Part shown: positions 35,790 to 44,078 of the stretch, one piece after another
Layout: the number at the start of each line of letters is the position of its first letter
How positions within the stretch are numbered: the stretch's first letter is position 1
Assembly: GCA_964580185.1 (NCBI GenBank)
Contig: CAZOJQ010000001.1
Coordinates: 1-64,000 of the forward strand
Direction of reading: 5' to 3'
From: CAYWWY01 sp964580185
GTDB lineage: Bacteria; Thermotogota; Thermotogae; MWEM01
Length of the DNA stretch: 64,000 nt
Program-made: the position numbers and the translations under genes
The notes under the pieces: model-generated
Told to the model about the DNA's origin: nothing
The model's input: only the letters and a program-made list of their open reading frames with translations
Databases searched by the model: none

Positions 35790-37141
35790 ATCAAAAGATC
35801 CATACGATCGATGAAGCGTTGGGCTTTTTGTACCATTCACGACCCCACGGTCAAGTTAAGCTTGGATTGGATCGAATCCAATACTTACTCGATCTTATTG
35901 GGAATCCCCATCAAGAATACCAGACCATACACATTGCCGGTACAAATGGAAAAGGATCGACCACTCGTATTTTAGGAACCCTGCTTCAAACCATCCATTC
36001 CCGTGTAGGAACCAACTTTTCCCCCCATTTGGTTCATTTCTCAGAACGAATTCGGCTTAATGGAGAGATGATTTCTGATGAGGAAATTACTCAGACTCTC
36101 AATGCACTGCTCCCTGCCATTCAAAAAATGGATCGAATGGAAGAAGAGATGAAACCCAGTTTTTTTGAGATCATTACTGCTATGGCTTTTTTTTGGTTTG
36201 CGCAGAAAAAAGTTCAAGTAGCTGTAATGGAAGTGGGTCTTGGTGGTAGGTTTGACGCAACCAATGTGATCCTTCCTGAAGTAAGCATCATTACCAGTAT
36301 TGGAAAAGACCATATCCATACCCTTGGGGATACTTTATCCAAAATCGCTTTTGAAAAAGCAGGGATTATCAAACCGGAGCGACCCGTTGTATGCGGAGCA
36401 AAAGCTCTCGAAGCAGTACAGACGATTCAGAAACGCGCAGAAGAAATGGAGTCTCCCTGCTATTTCCTGGGGAAAGATTTCCGATGCATTCCTGAACAGC
36501 TTTCAATCAATCACAATCGGTTCCGATACGAATCGGATGGTCTGCTACCAATCGCCCCACTACACTTAGCATATCCTTTTGGCCTCAATGGCATGCATCA
36601 GATGGAAAACGCTTCTTTAGCGATCACAGCCTTTCATATTTACTGCGATCGGAATAAAATCTCCTGGAACCCCACTCACTTGGTTAAGCCTCTTTCTAAA
36701 ATAACATGGGAAGGTCGTTTTGAATTACTATCCAAAGACCCTCCGATCCTTGTGGACGGAGCCCACAATGAGCCTGGAGTGATTGAATTGGTTAATAATT
36801 GGGATCAGTACTTTCCCGGGCAAAAATGTTGTCTCCTGATTGGAATTTTAAGCGACAAAGATACAATCCGCATGAGCCATGTGTTGCAAAGAATCGCAAG
36901 CTTTGTTGTGGTTACAGCTCCCAAAGCCCCAAGACCTTCAAATCCTCGAGCCGCTTACGATTGCTTTCTTCCGTTTTTTTCTTCGGATCGCTGCCTATAC
37001 GAAGAGGATATGGAGAAAGCATTTGATATCGCCTTAACACACGCGTCATCAAGTTGCCCGCTCCTGATATGTGGTTCTCTCTATCTTGTCGGTTATGTAC
37101 GGAATTACGCTATCTCTCGTCTAGCAGCTTCTTCTCAATAG
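35786..37141 (+). CDS. folC: Bifunctional folylpolyglutamate synthase/dihydrofolate synthase
   Basis: A 451-aa Mur-ligase-family enzyme that adds glutamate to (dihydro)pteroate/folates. The ATP-binding loop is A-G-T-N-G-K-G-S-T near residue 50, with S-P-H-L-V-H-F downstream and the late V-D-G-A-H-N-E-P motif. The start TTG 35786 overlaps the stop of the FlhB-C frame (TTGA). AGGAGG lies about nine bases upstream. With FolE2 further on, folate synthesis genes occur twice in the window. Confidence 0.95.
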   Translation: MNQKIHTIDEALGFLYHSRPHGQVKLGLDRIQYLLDLIGNPHQEYQTIHIAGTNGKGSTTRILGTLLQTIHSRVGTNFSPHLVHFSERIRLNGEMISDEEITQTLNALLPAIQKMDRMEEEMKPSFFEIITAMAFFWFAQKKVQVAVMEVGLGGRFDATNVILPEVSIITSIGKDHIHTLGDTLSKIAFEKAGIIKPERPVVCGAKALEAVQTIQKRAEEMESPCYFLGKDFRCIPEQLSINHNRFRYESDGLLPIAPLHLAYPFGLNGMHQMENASLAITAFHIYCDRNKISWNPTHLVKPLSKITWEGRFELLSKDPPILVDGAHNEPGVIELVNNWDQYFPGQKCCLLIGILSDKDTIRMSHVLQRIASFVVVTAPKAPRPSNPRAAYDCFLPFFSSDRCLYEEDMEKAFDIALTHASSSCPLLICGSLYLVGYVRNYAISRLAASSQ

Positions 37142-37156
37142 GAAAGGGGAGTTTGG

Positions 37157-37774
37157 ATGCTTTTTTCTTTACGCGGAACCATCACCCATCATATCGAACC
37201 GGCAACGATCGTCCTAGACGTCTCGGGTGTAGGGTTTGAAGTATATGCTGACTCCGATCTGTTCCATACCACAGGCGAAGTCCAAGCTTTTGTTGTTGAT
37301 ATCCCTTCGGAAGACGAACACAGGCTGTATGGTTTTCTAGCGAGAGAAAAACGAGAACTCTTCAATCTACTCCGATCTGTAACCGGTATTGGTCCCAAAA
37401 CGGCAATGAGGATTATCTCGCACGCTGATGCTGTTGAAATGATCGCTGCGATTGTTTCCGAGGATGTGGGATATTTGTGTAGTCTTCCAAGCATCGGAAA
37501 AAGAACTGCCGAACGCGTAGTTCTTGAGCTTCAGAACAAACGGAAAGAACTTCAAAAAGTTAGCGAAATCCCTGATCACTCAAACACCCAAAATATCCAA
37601 CTCTTTCATCAAGCGCTCGAAGGACTTGAAGCTTTGGGTTATCCTTCCCAACAGGCTCGAAAAGTGCTCCGATCATTGACCCACGAAAAAGACGGATGGA
37701 CAGTTGAATCTTTGGTTAAGGCAGCTTTAAAGCAATTTCTGGATGTAAGTCCGATAAAAGGCAGGCACACGTAA
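37157..37774 (+). CDS. ruvA: Holliday junction branch migration protein RuvA
   Basis: Subunit A of the RuvAB branch-migration machine, 205 aa. It has the N-terminal OB-fold (M-L-F-S-L-R-G-T-I), the two helix-hairpin-helix elements with G-I-G-P-K-T-A and L-P-S-I-G-K-R-T-A-E-R and the C-terminal RuvB-contact domain (residues 155-205). No ruvB or ruvC is adjacent. It ends the run begun at gltX. GGGGAG precedes the ATG. Confidence 0.96.
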   Translation: MLFSLRGTITHHIEPATIVLDVSGVGFEVYADSDLFHTTGEVQAFVVDIPSEDEHRLYGFLAREKRELFNLLRSVTGIGPKTAMRIISHADAVEMIAAIVSEDVGYLCSLPSIGKRTAERVVLELQNKRKELQKVSEIPDHSNTQNIQLFHQALEGLEALGYPSQQARKVLRSLTHEKDGWTVESLVKAALKQFLDVSPIKGRHT

Positions 37775-37807
37775 TTTCCGAACATTTTCATCAATGAAAC
37801 CAAGGTA

Positions 37808-37816
37808 TGTTATAAT
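37808..37816 (+). promoter_or_regulatory. Extended -10 promoter for rubrerythrin
   Basis: TGTTATAAT, hexamer at 37811-37816, about 34 bases before the rubrerythrin ATG. A TTTTCA at 37785-37790 is 20 bases away and weak as a -35. Confidence 0.65.
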
Positions 37817-37849
37817 CCTACGAAATCAAAATCTTGTGGAGGTGTCACT

Positions 37850-38359
37850 ATGAGAGCTATGACCAAAGAATTCTTGGAAGCTGCATTTGCCGGCGAATCC
37901 CAAGCTCATGTTAAATACCTGATTTTCGCTGAAGAGGCGGAGCAAAACAAATTGCCTAAGTTGGCAAATCTTTTTCGAGCAATCTCACACGCAGAGTTTG
38001 TTCACGCGAAAAACCATCTGAAAGCTCTTGGTCGAGTCGGAGATACCGTAGCAAACATCCGGAGCGCAAAAGACGGGGAACACTTCGAAATCGATGAAAT
38101 GTATCCTGTGTATCATGAAACGGCAAAGTTTCAATCGGAAAAGGAAGCGGAGCGATCCACTCATTATGCTCTTGAAGCAGAGAAAATCCATGAGAAAATG
38201 TACATGAAAGCGCAACAGCTTGCTTCAGGAAATAAAGATTACACGGCCAATGTAGTTTGGATCTGTCCTGTGTGCGGGCATACTGCGGAAGATCACGCTC
38301 CTGATCGATGTCCTGTCTGTAACGTACCTAAAGAGCGTTTTGTCGGGTTTACTGCTTGA
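37850..38359 (+). CDS. rbr: Rubrerythrin
   Basis: A 169-aa cytoplasmic non-haem iron peroxidase. A ferritin-like four-helix domain with a di-iron site (F-A-G-E-S-Q-A near residue 15 and a later A-E-K-I-H element) is followed by a rubredoxin-like C-terminus with C-P-V-C-G-H and C-P-V-C-N-V. It reduces hydrogen peroxide using electrons from rubredoxin or flavoproteins. It is a stand-alone gene, with its own promoter and terminator, a layout typical of an anaerobe's oxidative-stress defence. The start is preceded by GGAGGTG. Confidence 0.95.
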   Translation: MRAMTKEFLEAAFAGESQAHVKYLIFAEEAEQNKLPKLANLFRAISHAEFVHAKNHLKALGRVGDTVANIRSAKDGEHFEIDEMYPVYHETAKFQSEKEAERSTHYALEAEKIHEKMYMKAQQLASGNKDYTANVVWICPVCGHTAEDHAPDRCPVCNVPKERFVGFTA

Positions 38360-38383
38360 TTGATTGGTTTGCTTCGGTTGTGA

Positions 38384-38414
38384 AAAACTCGGGGAAGAAC
38401 CCCCGGGTTTTTTT
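38384..38414 (+). terminator. Intrinsic terminator after rubrerythrin
   Basis: AAACTCGGGG pairs with CCCCGGGTTT across a five-base loop, with a T-run at 38408-38414. The arms match with one G-T-type mismatch. It may also limit transcription from the convergent minus-strand genes. Confidence 0.85.
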
Positions 38415-38441
38415 ATGTTCGTTTCTGATGATTGCCTGGAA

Positions 38442-39293
38442 TCAATTTAGAGGGTTTGATCTCATTGCTTCATGGTATCGCGAAATATGATACATTGTAA
38501 TCCCGCTTGCGACAGCTACATTCAAAGAATCACACATCCCTTTCATCGGAATCGATACGGATTCAGAAACGAAATTGTACCATTCTTTCGAAATCCCATA
38601 TCGTTCGCTTCCAAAGATGACCGCAACTTTTGATTTGTACGGGAAGCGATCGAATGCGTTGGACGAACGAGAATCCGTAAGCAACAACTGAAACCCTTGG
38701 GTTATACACCAAGTGTAAATGGATTGTACATCCGCCTCAATAATGGGAACCGAAAAAAGAGACCCCTGGCTCCCTTTGACCATTTTTGGATGGGTAATCC
38801 GAGCTCTGCGATTGCTAATCAATACTCCAAGAGCACCACACCCATCTGCTGTACGAACGATGGTGCCAATATTGCCCGGAATCTCAACTCCATCCAAAAC
38901 AATCACTTGACTTTCAGAGCCGGGAACTAGATGTCCAAATGTTGAATGACGCCATCGAACAATAACAAGCATTCCATCGGGTTTCCCTCGATCCGTCATA
39001 GACAAGAAGGTTTTTTGAGAAACGCGGAATGAAGGAACCCTTTGTTGAAGCAAGTTGATTAGAGTTTTCGCTTCCAAAGAATCAGCTAGTTCGGGGCAAA
39101 AAAAGAAGGAGTCCAATTGAGCTTCCTTTTGGATGGCTTTTTCGATCGCCCATATTCCTTCCAGAACCAGCAATTGATTGGGATTTGGTTTGGTGTTGTT
39201 GAGCAAAGACAGTACCTGCTTGACTTTTCCGTTCTTGGGGCCTGCATCGATGATCGGGAAAAGAATCTGTTCCATCTTATGGTTTTCTTTCAC
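38442..39293 (-). CDS. SpoU-family RNA 2'-O-methyltransferase
   Basis: A 283-aa TrmH/SpoU-type rRNA or tRNA methyltransferase. It shows P-G-N-I-G-T-I-V-R-T-A-D near residue 150, F-G-S-E-R-Y-G-I and D-S-L-N-V-A-V-A, the three SPOUT motifs. The N-terminal ~100 residues form the substrate-binding domain. The exact position methylated is unknown; a 23S rRNA site is likely. GTG 39293 overlaps the ankyrin gene's stop; ATG 39275 (M-E-Q-I-L-F) is an alternative start. Confidence 0.88.
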   Translation of the reverse strand: MKENHKMEQILFPIIDAGPKNGKVKQVLSLLNNTKPNPNQLLVLEGIWAIEKAIQKEAQLDSFFFCPELADSLEAKTLINLLQQRVPSFRVSQKTFLSMTDRGKPDGMLVIVRWRHSTFGHLVPGSESQVIVLDGVEIPGNIGTIVRTADGCGALGVLISNRRARITHPKMVKGSQGSLFSVPIIEADVQSIYTWCITQGFQLLLTDSRSSNAFDRFPYKSKVAVIFGSERYGISKEWYNFVSESVSIPMKGMCDSLNVAVASGITMYHISRYHEAMRSNPLN

Positions 39294-40180
39294 TGGTTTT
39301 GCCGAAGATATTGTTCTAGCTCCTTGTGTTGCCCCTTCTTGGCAATATCAAGAGGGGTCATCCCTGAATGATCCTGCAAATGGCAATTCACTCCAGCACC
39401 TTGTAACAAATGAACAACCGGTGTATTCCCTTTTTCTGCCGCATGATGGATTACATTCCAACCTGCTTTGTCTGTTCGAGTCAAGTCTGCTCCCCCTTCC
39501 ATAAGCACAATCACGAACTGCAGATGACCTTGTCTTGCTGCCAGAAAGAGAGGAACAATGCCCTCATCATCCGAAGGGTTGGGATCCATTCCGTAAGCGA
39601 GAAGAAGTTTCCCGATTTTCCAATGGCCATTGTAGGATGCCAAGTGAAGAGGTGTTATCCCGCGAATATTCTTGAGATCGGATTCTATGGATTGAGAAAG
39701 AATCATTCGCACGATTCCTTCATGACCTTCGAGAGAGGCAATGTGAAGCGGAGTGTATCCGAAGGGATCTTTGGGCATGAAGTCTGAATGCGCTTGTAAA
39801 AGGATTCGAAATCCCTCTTCGAAACCGCTATCCGCACACAGGAAAAAGACATTCCATCCTATCGCGTCTTTTTCGGATAAAGAAACTCCTTTTCGAATAA
39901 GCGTATCGATGATCTCAACACTTCGAGATAAAATGGCGATCATAATCGGGGTTTTGCCCAATCGGTTTTTTTGATTCAGGTTTACACCATGATCGATCAA
40001 GAAATCAACCGCTTTTCTCTGATTATGTGAAATGGCTATATGTAAAGCTGTGTCACCATCGCGATCTACTTCATCAAGAGGCAATCCAGAGAGAACGATT
40101 TGCTCTAGTTCATAGAGATCACCCGCTTTTACGGCAGCAAACAATCGGCTATCAACGGGATCAAATCGGAGTCCGTCCAC
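39290..40180 (-). CDS. Ankyrin-repeat protein
   Basis: A 296-aa protein built almost only of ankyrin repeats: eight units with the T-P-L-H-x-A-type core (for example G-Y-T-P-L-H-I-A and G-I-T-P-L-H-L-A) plus a degenerate first one. There is no signal peptide or membrane helix, so it is probably cytoplasmic and protein-binding. It starts at GTG 40180 after GGGGTG and is coupled to the SpoU methyltransferase by a four-base overlap. The partner is not known. It has its own extended -10 promoter. Confidence 0.88.
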   Translation of the reverse strand: MDGLRFDPVDSRLFAAVKAGDLYELEQIVLSGLPLDEVDRDGDTALHIAISHNQRKAVDFLIDHGVNLNQKNRLGKTPIMIAILSRSVEIIDTLIRKGVSLSEKDAIGWNVFFLCADSGFEEGFRILLQAHSDFMPKDPFGYTPLHIASLEGHEGIVRMILSQSIESDLKNIRGITPLHLASYNGHWKIGKLLLAYGMDPNPSDDEGIVPLFLAARQGHLQFVIVLMEGGADLTRTDKAGWNVIHHAAEKGNTPVVHLLQGAGVNCHLQDHSGMTPLDIAKKGQHKELEQYLRQNQ

Positions 40181-40220
40181 GCACTCACCCCTTCCTAGAA
40201 GTGACTGACATCATTATTCA

Positions 40221-40229
40221 ATTATATCA
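40221..40229 (-). promoter_or_regulatory. Extended -10 promoter for the ankyrin-SpoU pair
   Basis: TGATATAAT on the minus strand (hexamer 40221-40226). A -35 is weak (TTCAAA, 19 bases upstream). It lies about 40 bases before the ankyrin GTG. Confidence 0.6.
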
Positions 40230-40328
40230 CACTTCCCTGTAATTCTTTGAATATTCTATAACCAAATTCCGTGTAATGGTCTTTTGATCCTGTTTATCGC
40301 TTTGCTTTCTCCTCCAAGTCAGTACCTT

Positions 40329-40359
40329 TTGAAGAAAAAAAAAGCAAATCTGTTATAAT
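40329..40359 (+). promoter_or_regulatory. Promoter for the folE2 run
   Basis: TTGAAG (40329-40334) and TGTTATAAT (hexamer 40354-40359) with a long 19-base spacer, then about 32 bases to the folE2 ATG. It sits back to back with the ankyrin promoter. Confidence 0.65.
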
Positions 40360-40391
40360 TGCATATGAATTCATGAAGAAAGGCGATTTTT

Positions 40392-41171
40392 ATGCTGGCA
40401 GATATTCAAAACGAAAAGGATCATAGGCAGATCCCTTTAAACCGAGTCGGAGTAAGAAATGTGCGATATCCGATCGTATTGCGTGAAATGGATGGAGGGT
40501 ACCAAAACTCTATAGGAGTCTTCTCTTTATCGGTCGATTTGCCTCGGGATTTTCGGGGTACCCATATGAGCCGATTTGTGGAAATTCTGCATAATCATGC
40601 TTCCAATATGGATTTAAGCAATATGCGAGGCATTCTAGAAGATATGAAAAAGCACTTAAACTCAAACGAAGCTCATTTAGAAATGAGCTTTCCGTACTCT
40701 GTGCATAAGGAATCTCCGATCACTCGCCTTTCCTGTTTGATGGTTATCGATTGCGGGTTTTTTGCTACTTTGAATCATGACCACATGGATTTTGCGCTCC
40801 AAGTCCAAGTTCCTATCCAGACTCTTTGCCCTTGTTCGAAAGCGATCAGTCAATTTGGGGCCCATAATCAGAAGGCATGGGTCTATATTAAAGTGAAAAC
40901 GAAGAAAATGATGTGGATTGAAGAATTGATCGCGATCGCTCAAAAATCAGGGTCATCAGAAGTCTATCCCCTATTGAAGCGTGAGGATGAAAAATACGTA
41001 ACAGAGGAAGCCTATCTCCACCCGAAATTTGTAGAAGACGTCGCTCGGGATGTGGCTCTTCAATTGCAGAAAGACATACGGGTGCGTAGCTATCACATCC
41101 AAGCAATAAGCGATGAATCCATCCATGATCATCAAGCTTGGGCAAGCATTCTATGGGAGAATAATGAATGA
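40392..41171 (+). CDS. folE2: GTP cyclohydrolase FolE2 (type IB)
   Basis: A 259-aa enzyme making 7,8-dihydroneopterin triphosphate from GTP for folate and queuosine-type pathways. It has the start pattern N-R-V-G-V-R-N-V-R-Y-P-I, T-L-C-P-C-S-K with the metal-binding Cys, and a late conserved His/Glu region. FolE2 is the metal-flexible alternative to FolE. It overlaps the next gene (ATGA). Confidence 0.94.
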   Translation: MLADIQNEKDHRQIPLNRVGVRNVRYPIVLREMDGGYQNSIGVFSLSVDLPRDFRGTHMSRFVEILHNHASNMDLSNMRGILEDMKKHLNSNEAHLEMSFPYSVHKESPITRLSCLMVIDCGFFATLNHDHMDFALQVQVPIQTLCPCSKAISQFGAHNQKAWVYIKVKTKKMMWIEELIAIAQKSGSSEVYPLLKREDEKYVTEEAYLHPKFVEDVARDVALQLQKDIRVRSYHIQAISDESIHDHQAWASILWENNE

Positions 41172-42763
41172 ATGCCACTGACTTCCTTCCCAATGAAGAA
41201 CAAGAGTTTATCGATCAGAAGGGGTTGCTTGATGATTTGCAAATGCGCACTCATTATGGAAGATCTCATTTTGCAAGTCGGATGCCTTTTTGTACAGGTC
41301 AAGAGGAAGCGGCAACCATTGCGTTTGAACACCTTTGGATAATGGAAGATGAACTGGGTGAATCGATTCCATCATTGCATAAAGAGATGGAACCTTTTTC
41401 AACGATTACTCATTCCCTTTCATTGCTTGAATCCAGATCCGTTTTGCATGTGGTTGATTTATTCGAGATCAAAAAGTTCCTGTACCATTACAGAAGGTTT
41501 TTTCTTCAACTGAGCCGTTTCCCGAAAACAACAACAATAAGCAGGTTGACATCCCTTCAGGAGCCCTGGGATGTCTTGGATCCCCATCAAAGAGGAACCT
41601 TTTTTTTCCGTGTAGAAACAGACACTTCGAAACACCTTTTATCCAAGATCCTCGTCATTCAAAAAAAGATCAGGATCGCAATGAGGAAAAGAGCTCTTCT
41701 ACTAAAGCAACAGTTTGATATCGATCTAAAACATACTCATGAATTTGTGATCCCCCGGAACGACATGCGAAAAAATCCTCTTTTAACGACAGGATTGGTC
41801 GCCCTTAAGAAAGAAACCACGTATTCCTTTGTCTTCGAACTGATGGGGGATGACGCCGTATTTCTGATGAAACAAAAACAAGATCAACTCGAAATTCAAT
41901 TAGAAGAGGAAGAAAAGCGATATATTACCCTGATTTCTCACCGTCTTTTTGAACATGTAGGTACTCTTATCGACCATGTTAAATGGATTGGGTTTCTGGA
42001 TTTTCAGTTCTCGTGCATTCTCTGGAAGCAAAAGTGGAAGGGTGCCTATCCAAAAATCCTTTCGCCTCGAAACCCTGTTATCATACATGAGGGTCGATCG
42101 ATTCCGATGCTTCGCTTATGTGCTGAACAGAAAAGACCCTATGATTGTTTAGACCTAGAGCTGGCTTATGGAGTAACTCTTATTACGGGAGCAAATATGG
42201 GAGGGAAAACTGAAGCCCTGAAGACAATCGGGCAATTGGTTTTTCTTTGTGCTATGGGTATTCCAATTCCTGCAAAAAAGATGGATACTCCTCTTTTCAG
42301 AGGAATCCGAAGTATATATCGCACCAAAGAAGAAGCAGGGCTTAGCGGATTTGGGATGGAGATCTCACGAACCACCTCGACCCTCAACCAAAGAACAGAC
42401 CGGCTAATTTTGATTGACGAGTTCGGTTCGACAACACAACCTTCCGAAGGAGAAGCTCTTGCGATCGCGCTAGTCGCATTCTTTCAAAAACATCCCGATT
42501 CGCTGGTCGTTTTTGTTACCCATTTTTCCCGGTTAATCCCAAGGGTACCAAACGCTTATTATACGGGTTTACTCAAAGAGGGTTTTCCGGAACATTTGCC
42601 CCCAAACGAAGTTAGTCTCTGGATCGATCATACCGTACGTCCGATCCATTCCAAAAAAATCCCTCAAGTAGCCTTAATTATTGCTCAGGCATTGGGTTTG
42701 CCTGATGAAATTATTGAAACAGCGAAACTTATGCGAGAAGGAAAGGAGCAATCGAGTGTCTGA
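41168..42763 (+). CDS. MutS-family ATPase (MutS2/KamC-like), mismatch-binding parts not recognised
   Basis: A 531-aa protein whose C-terminal ~200 residues form a MutS-type ATPase: P-loop T-G-A-N-M-G-G-K-T, Walker B L-I-L-I-D-E-F-G-S-T-T and the S-G-F-G-M-E and V-T-H-F elements. The N-terminal 330 residues do not show MutS domain I and there is no Smr domain, so it is not MutS1 and is not a full MutS2. Related stand-alone ATPases include KamC, a lysine-aminomutase reactivase, but no aminomutase gene is in the window. Role uncertain. It overlaps folE2 and the mrp start. Confidence 0.75.
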   Translation: MNATDFLPNEEQEFIDQKGLLDDLQMRTHYGRSHFASRMPFCTGQEEAATIAFEHLWIMEDELGESIPSLHKEMEPFSTITHSLSLLESRSVLHVVDLFEIKKFLYHYRRFFLQLSRFPKTTTISRLTSLQEPWDVLDPHQRGTFFFRVETDTSKHLLSKILVIQKKIRIAMRKRALLLKQQFDIDLKHTHEFVIPRNDMRKNPLLTTGLVALKKETTYSFVFELMGDDAVFLMKQKQDQLEIQLEEEEKRYITLISHRLFEHVGTLIDHVKWIGFLDFQFSCILWKQKWKGAYPKILSPRNPVIIHEGRSIPMLRLCAEQKRPYDCLDLELAYGVTLITGANMGGKTEALKTIGQLVFLCAMGIPIPAKKMDTPLFRGIRSIYRTKEEAGLSGFGMEISRTTSTLNQRTDRLILIDEFGSTTQPSEGEALAIALVAFFQKHPDSLVVFVTHFSRLIPRVPNAYYTGLLKEGFPEHLPPNEVSLWIDHTVRPIHSKKIPQVALIIAQALGLPDEIIETAKLMREGKEQSSV

Positions 42764-43586
42764 ACGAAATCAAAACCAACTGCAGATTCGCCATCGAATT
42801 ATCGTTCTCAGCGGAAAAGGAGGCGTAGGAAAAACAACGGTTTCTGTAAATCTTGCATGCGCGCTTGCACAGGAAGGGTTTCGTGTCGGTTTGCTGGATT
42901 CAGATATTCACGGGCCCAATGTCCCCAAGATGCTAGGGATTTCGGACCATAAGCTGCATACGGATGAGGGCGAATGTGCCATACCCATCCAAGTATACCA
43001 TAACTTGTCTGTCATATCTGTTGCTAACCTCATTCCGCATGATCAACCCCTTATCTGGAGAGGACCGATGAAAATGAAAGCCTTGGAACAACTCATTCAT
43101 CAAACGCGGTGGGGAGAACTCGATTTTTTGATTGTTGATTCTCCTCCGGGAACCGGCGATGAACCGTTGAGCGTAATCCAACAATTGCAAACTCTTGACG
43201 GAGCCATTATTGTTACAACACCACAGGAAATCGCGATGATGGATGCCCGAAGGTCAGCAACCTTTGTTCGAAAATTGGGTGTTCCTATTTTGGGGATTGT
43301 AGAGAACATGAGTCATTTCCAGTGTTCCAATTGTCAATCGATCCAATCCTTTTTTGGTGAAGGAGGAGGAGAAACGCTTGCAAAAGAATTTGATTGCGCT
43401 CTCTTGGGGAAAATTCCTTTGGATCCATATTTATCCGTCTCGAGTGACCATGGGAAACCCCCTGTCTTCTTCCAAAGAGAGAGCATAGTGGTCAAGGTTT
43501 TTATTGGAATCGCGGGAACACTCCTTGAGATGCTCGATCCCCAAGAATCCAGAATAAAAAAAACGCTTCAAGATATGGAAGAGTGA
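42756..43586 (+). CDS. mrp: Mrp/NBP35-type iron-sulfur cluster carrier ATPase
   Basis: A 276-aa ParA-like P-loop ATPase with G-K-G-G-V-G-K-T-T near residue 23, D-S-D-I-H-G-P-N-V-P-K and D-S-P-P-G-T-G-D, and C-S-N-C, the pair of cysteines used to hold a transient Fe-S cluster. The N-terminal DUF59 domain of longer Mrp proteins is absent. I chose GTG 42756, preceded by AAGGAG, over the earlier frame inside the MutS-like gene. It overlaps that gene by eight bases. Confidence 0.9.
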   Translation: MSERNQNQLQIRHRIIVLSGKGGVGKTTVSVNLACALAQEGFRVGLLDSDIHGPNVPKMLGISDHKLHTDEGECAIPIQVYHNLSVISVANLIPHDQPLIWRGPMKMKALEQLIHQTRWGELDFLIVDSPPGTGDEPLSVIQQLQTLDGAIIVTTPQEIAMMDARRSATFVRKLGVPILGIVENMSHFQCSNCQSIQSFFGEGGGETLAKEFDCALLGKIPLDPYLSVSSDHGKPPVFFQRESIVVKVFIGIAGTLLEMLDPQESRIKKTLQDMEE

Positions 43587-43592
43587 TTCGGG

Positions 43593-44078
43593 GTGAAAAA
43601 GAATGAAGAAACGAAAGTCCCGATCGTAACTTTGGTTGGTGGTTCTTTCCTGTCTTTTTTGGCTCTTTTTATTGGACTGATTGGTCTGGCCATCTTTATG
43701 GGAGTCTTTCTTGCTGGAGATATGTTTGATACACTTCTCGGTATCAATCTGTATCAATCCCGATGGATTCCATCGTTATTTGGAGCATTAATCCTCGGTG
43801 GACTATGCTTGCATGCCGGTGTAATGATTGAATTGGGCCGAATGAGACCCTTTATCTCCTATGCGTTAAGTTTTTTGGTTTTTTCCGCTTCTTTGGGTAT
43901 GCAATTGTATAATACATTTCGCCTTGGATTCCAATGGTTAGGGAGAGAACTGCTTCAAAACCAATCAGCCGCAAATGACCGTTGGTTCCAATACTTAGGG
44001 ATTGCCTTGTTGGCTTTCGGTTTTATTCTGGTTGTATATACTGGCGGACTTGCTTTCCGAAAGAGGCAGAATACCTGA
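43593..44078 (+). CDS. Four-helix membrane protein of unknown function
   Basis: A 161-aa protein with four clear membrane helices (about residues 10-35, 49-73, 81-103 and 129-152) and little polar loop sequence. I do not recognise it. It starts six bases after mrp with GTG (weak ribosome-binding site) and shares one base with the start of the exported TPR/propeller gene, so it may be an anchor or partner for that protein; this is inference. Confidence 0.65.
   Translation: MKKNEETKVPIVTLVGGSFLSFLALFIGLIGLAIFMGVFLAGDMFDTLLGINLYQSRWIPSLFGALILGGLCLHAGVMIELGRMRPFISYALSFLVFSASLGMQLYNTFRLGFQWLGRELLQNQSAANDRWFQYLGIALLAFGFILVVYTGGLAFRKRQNT

Noticed and set aside
41168..42763. MutS mismatch-recognition protein paired with MutL
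   Set aside because: The N-terminal MutS domains are absent, so it cannot be the partner that recognises mismatches.
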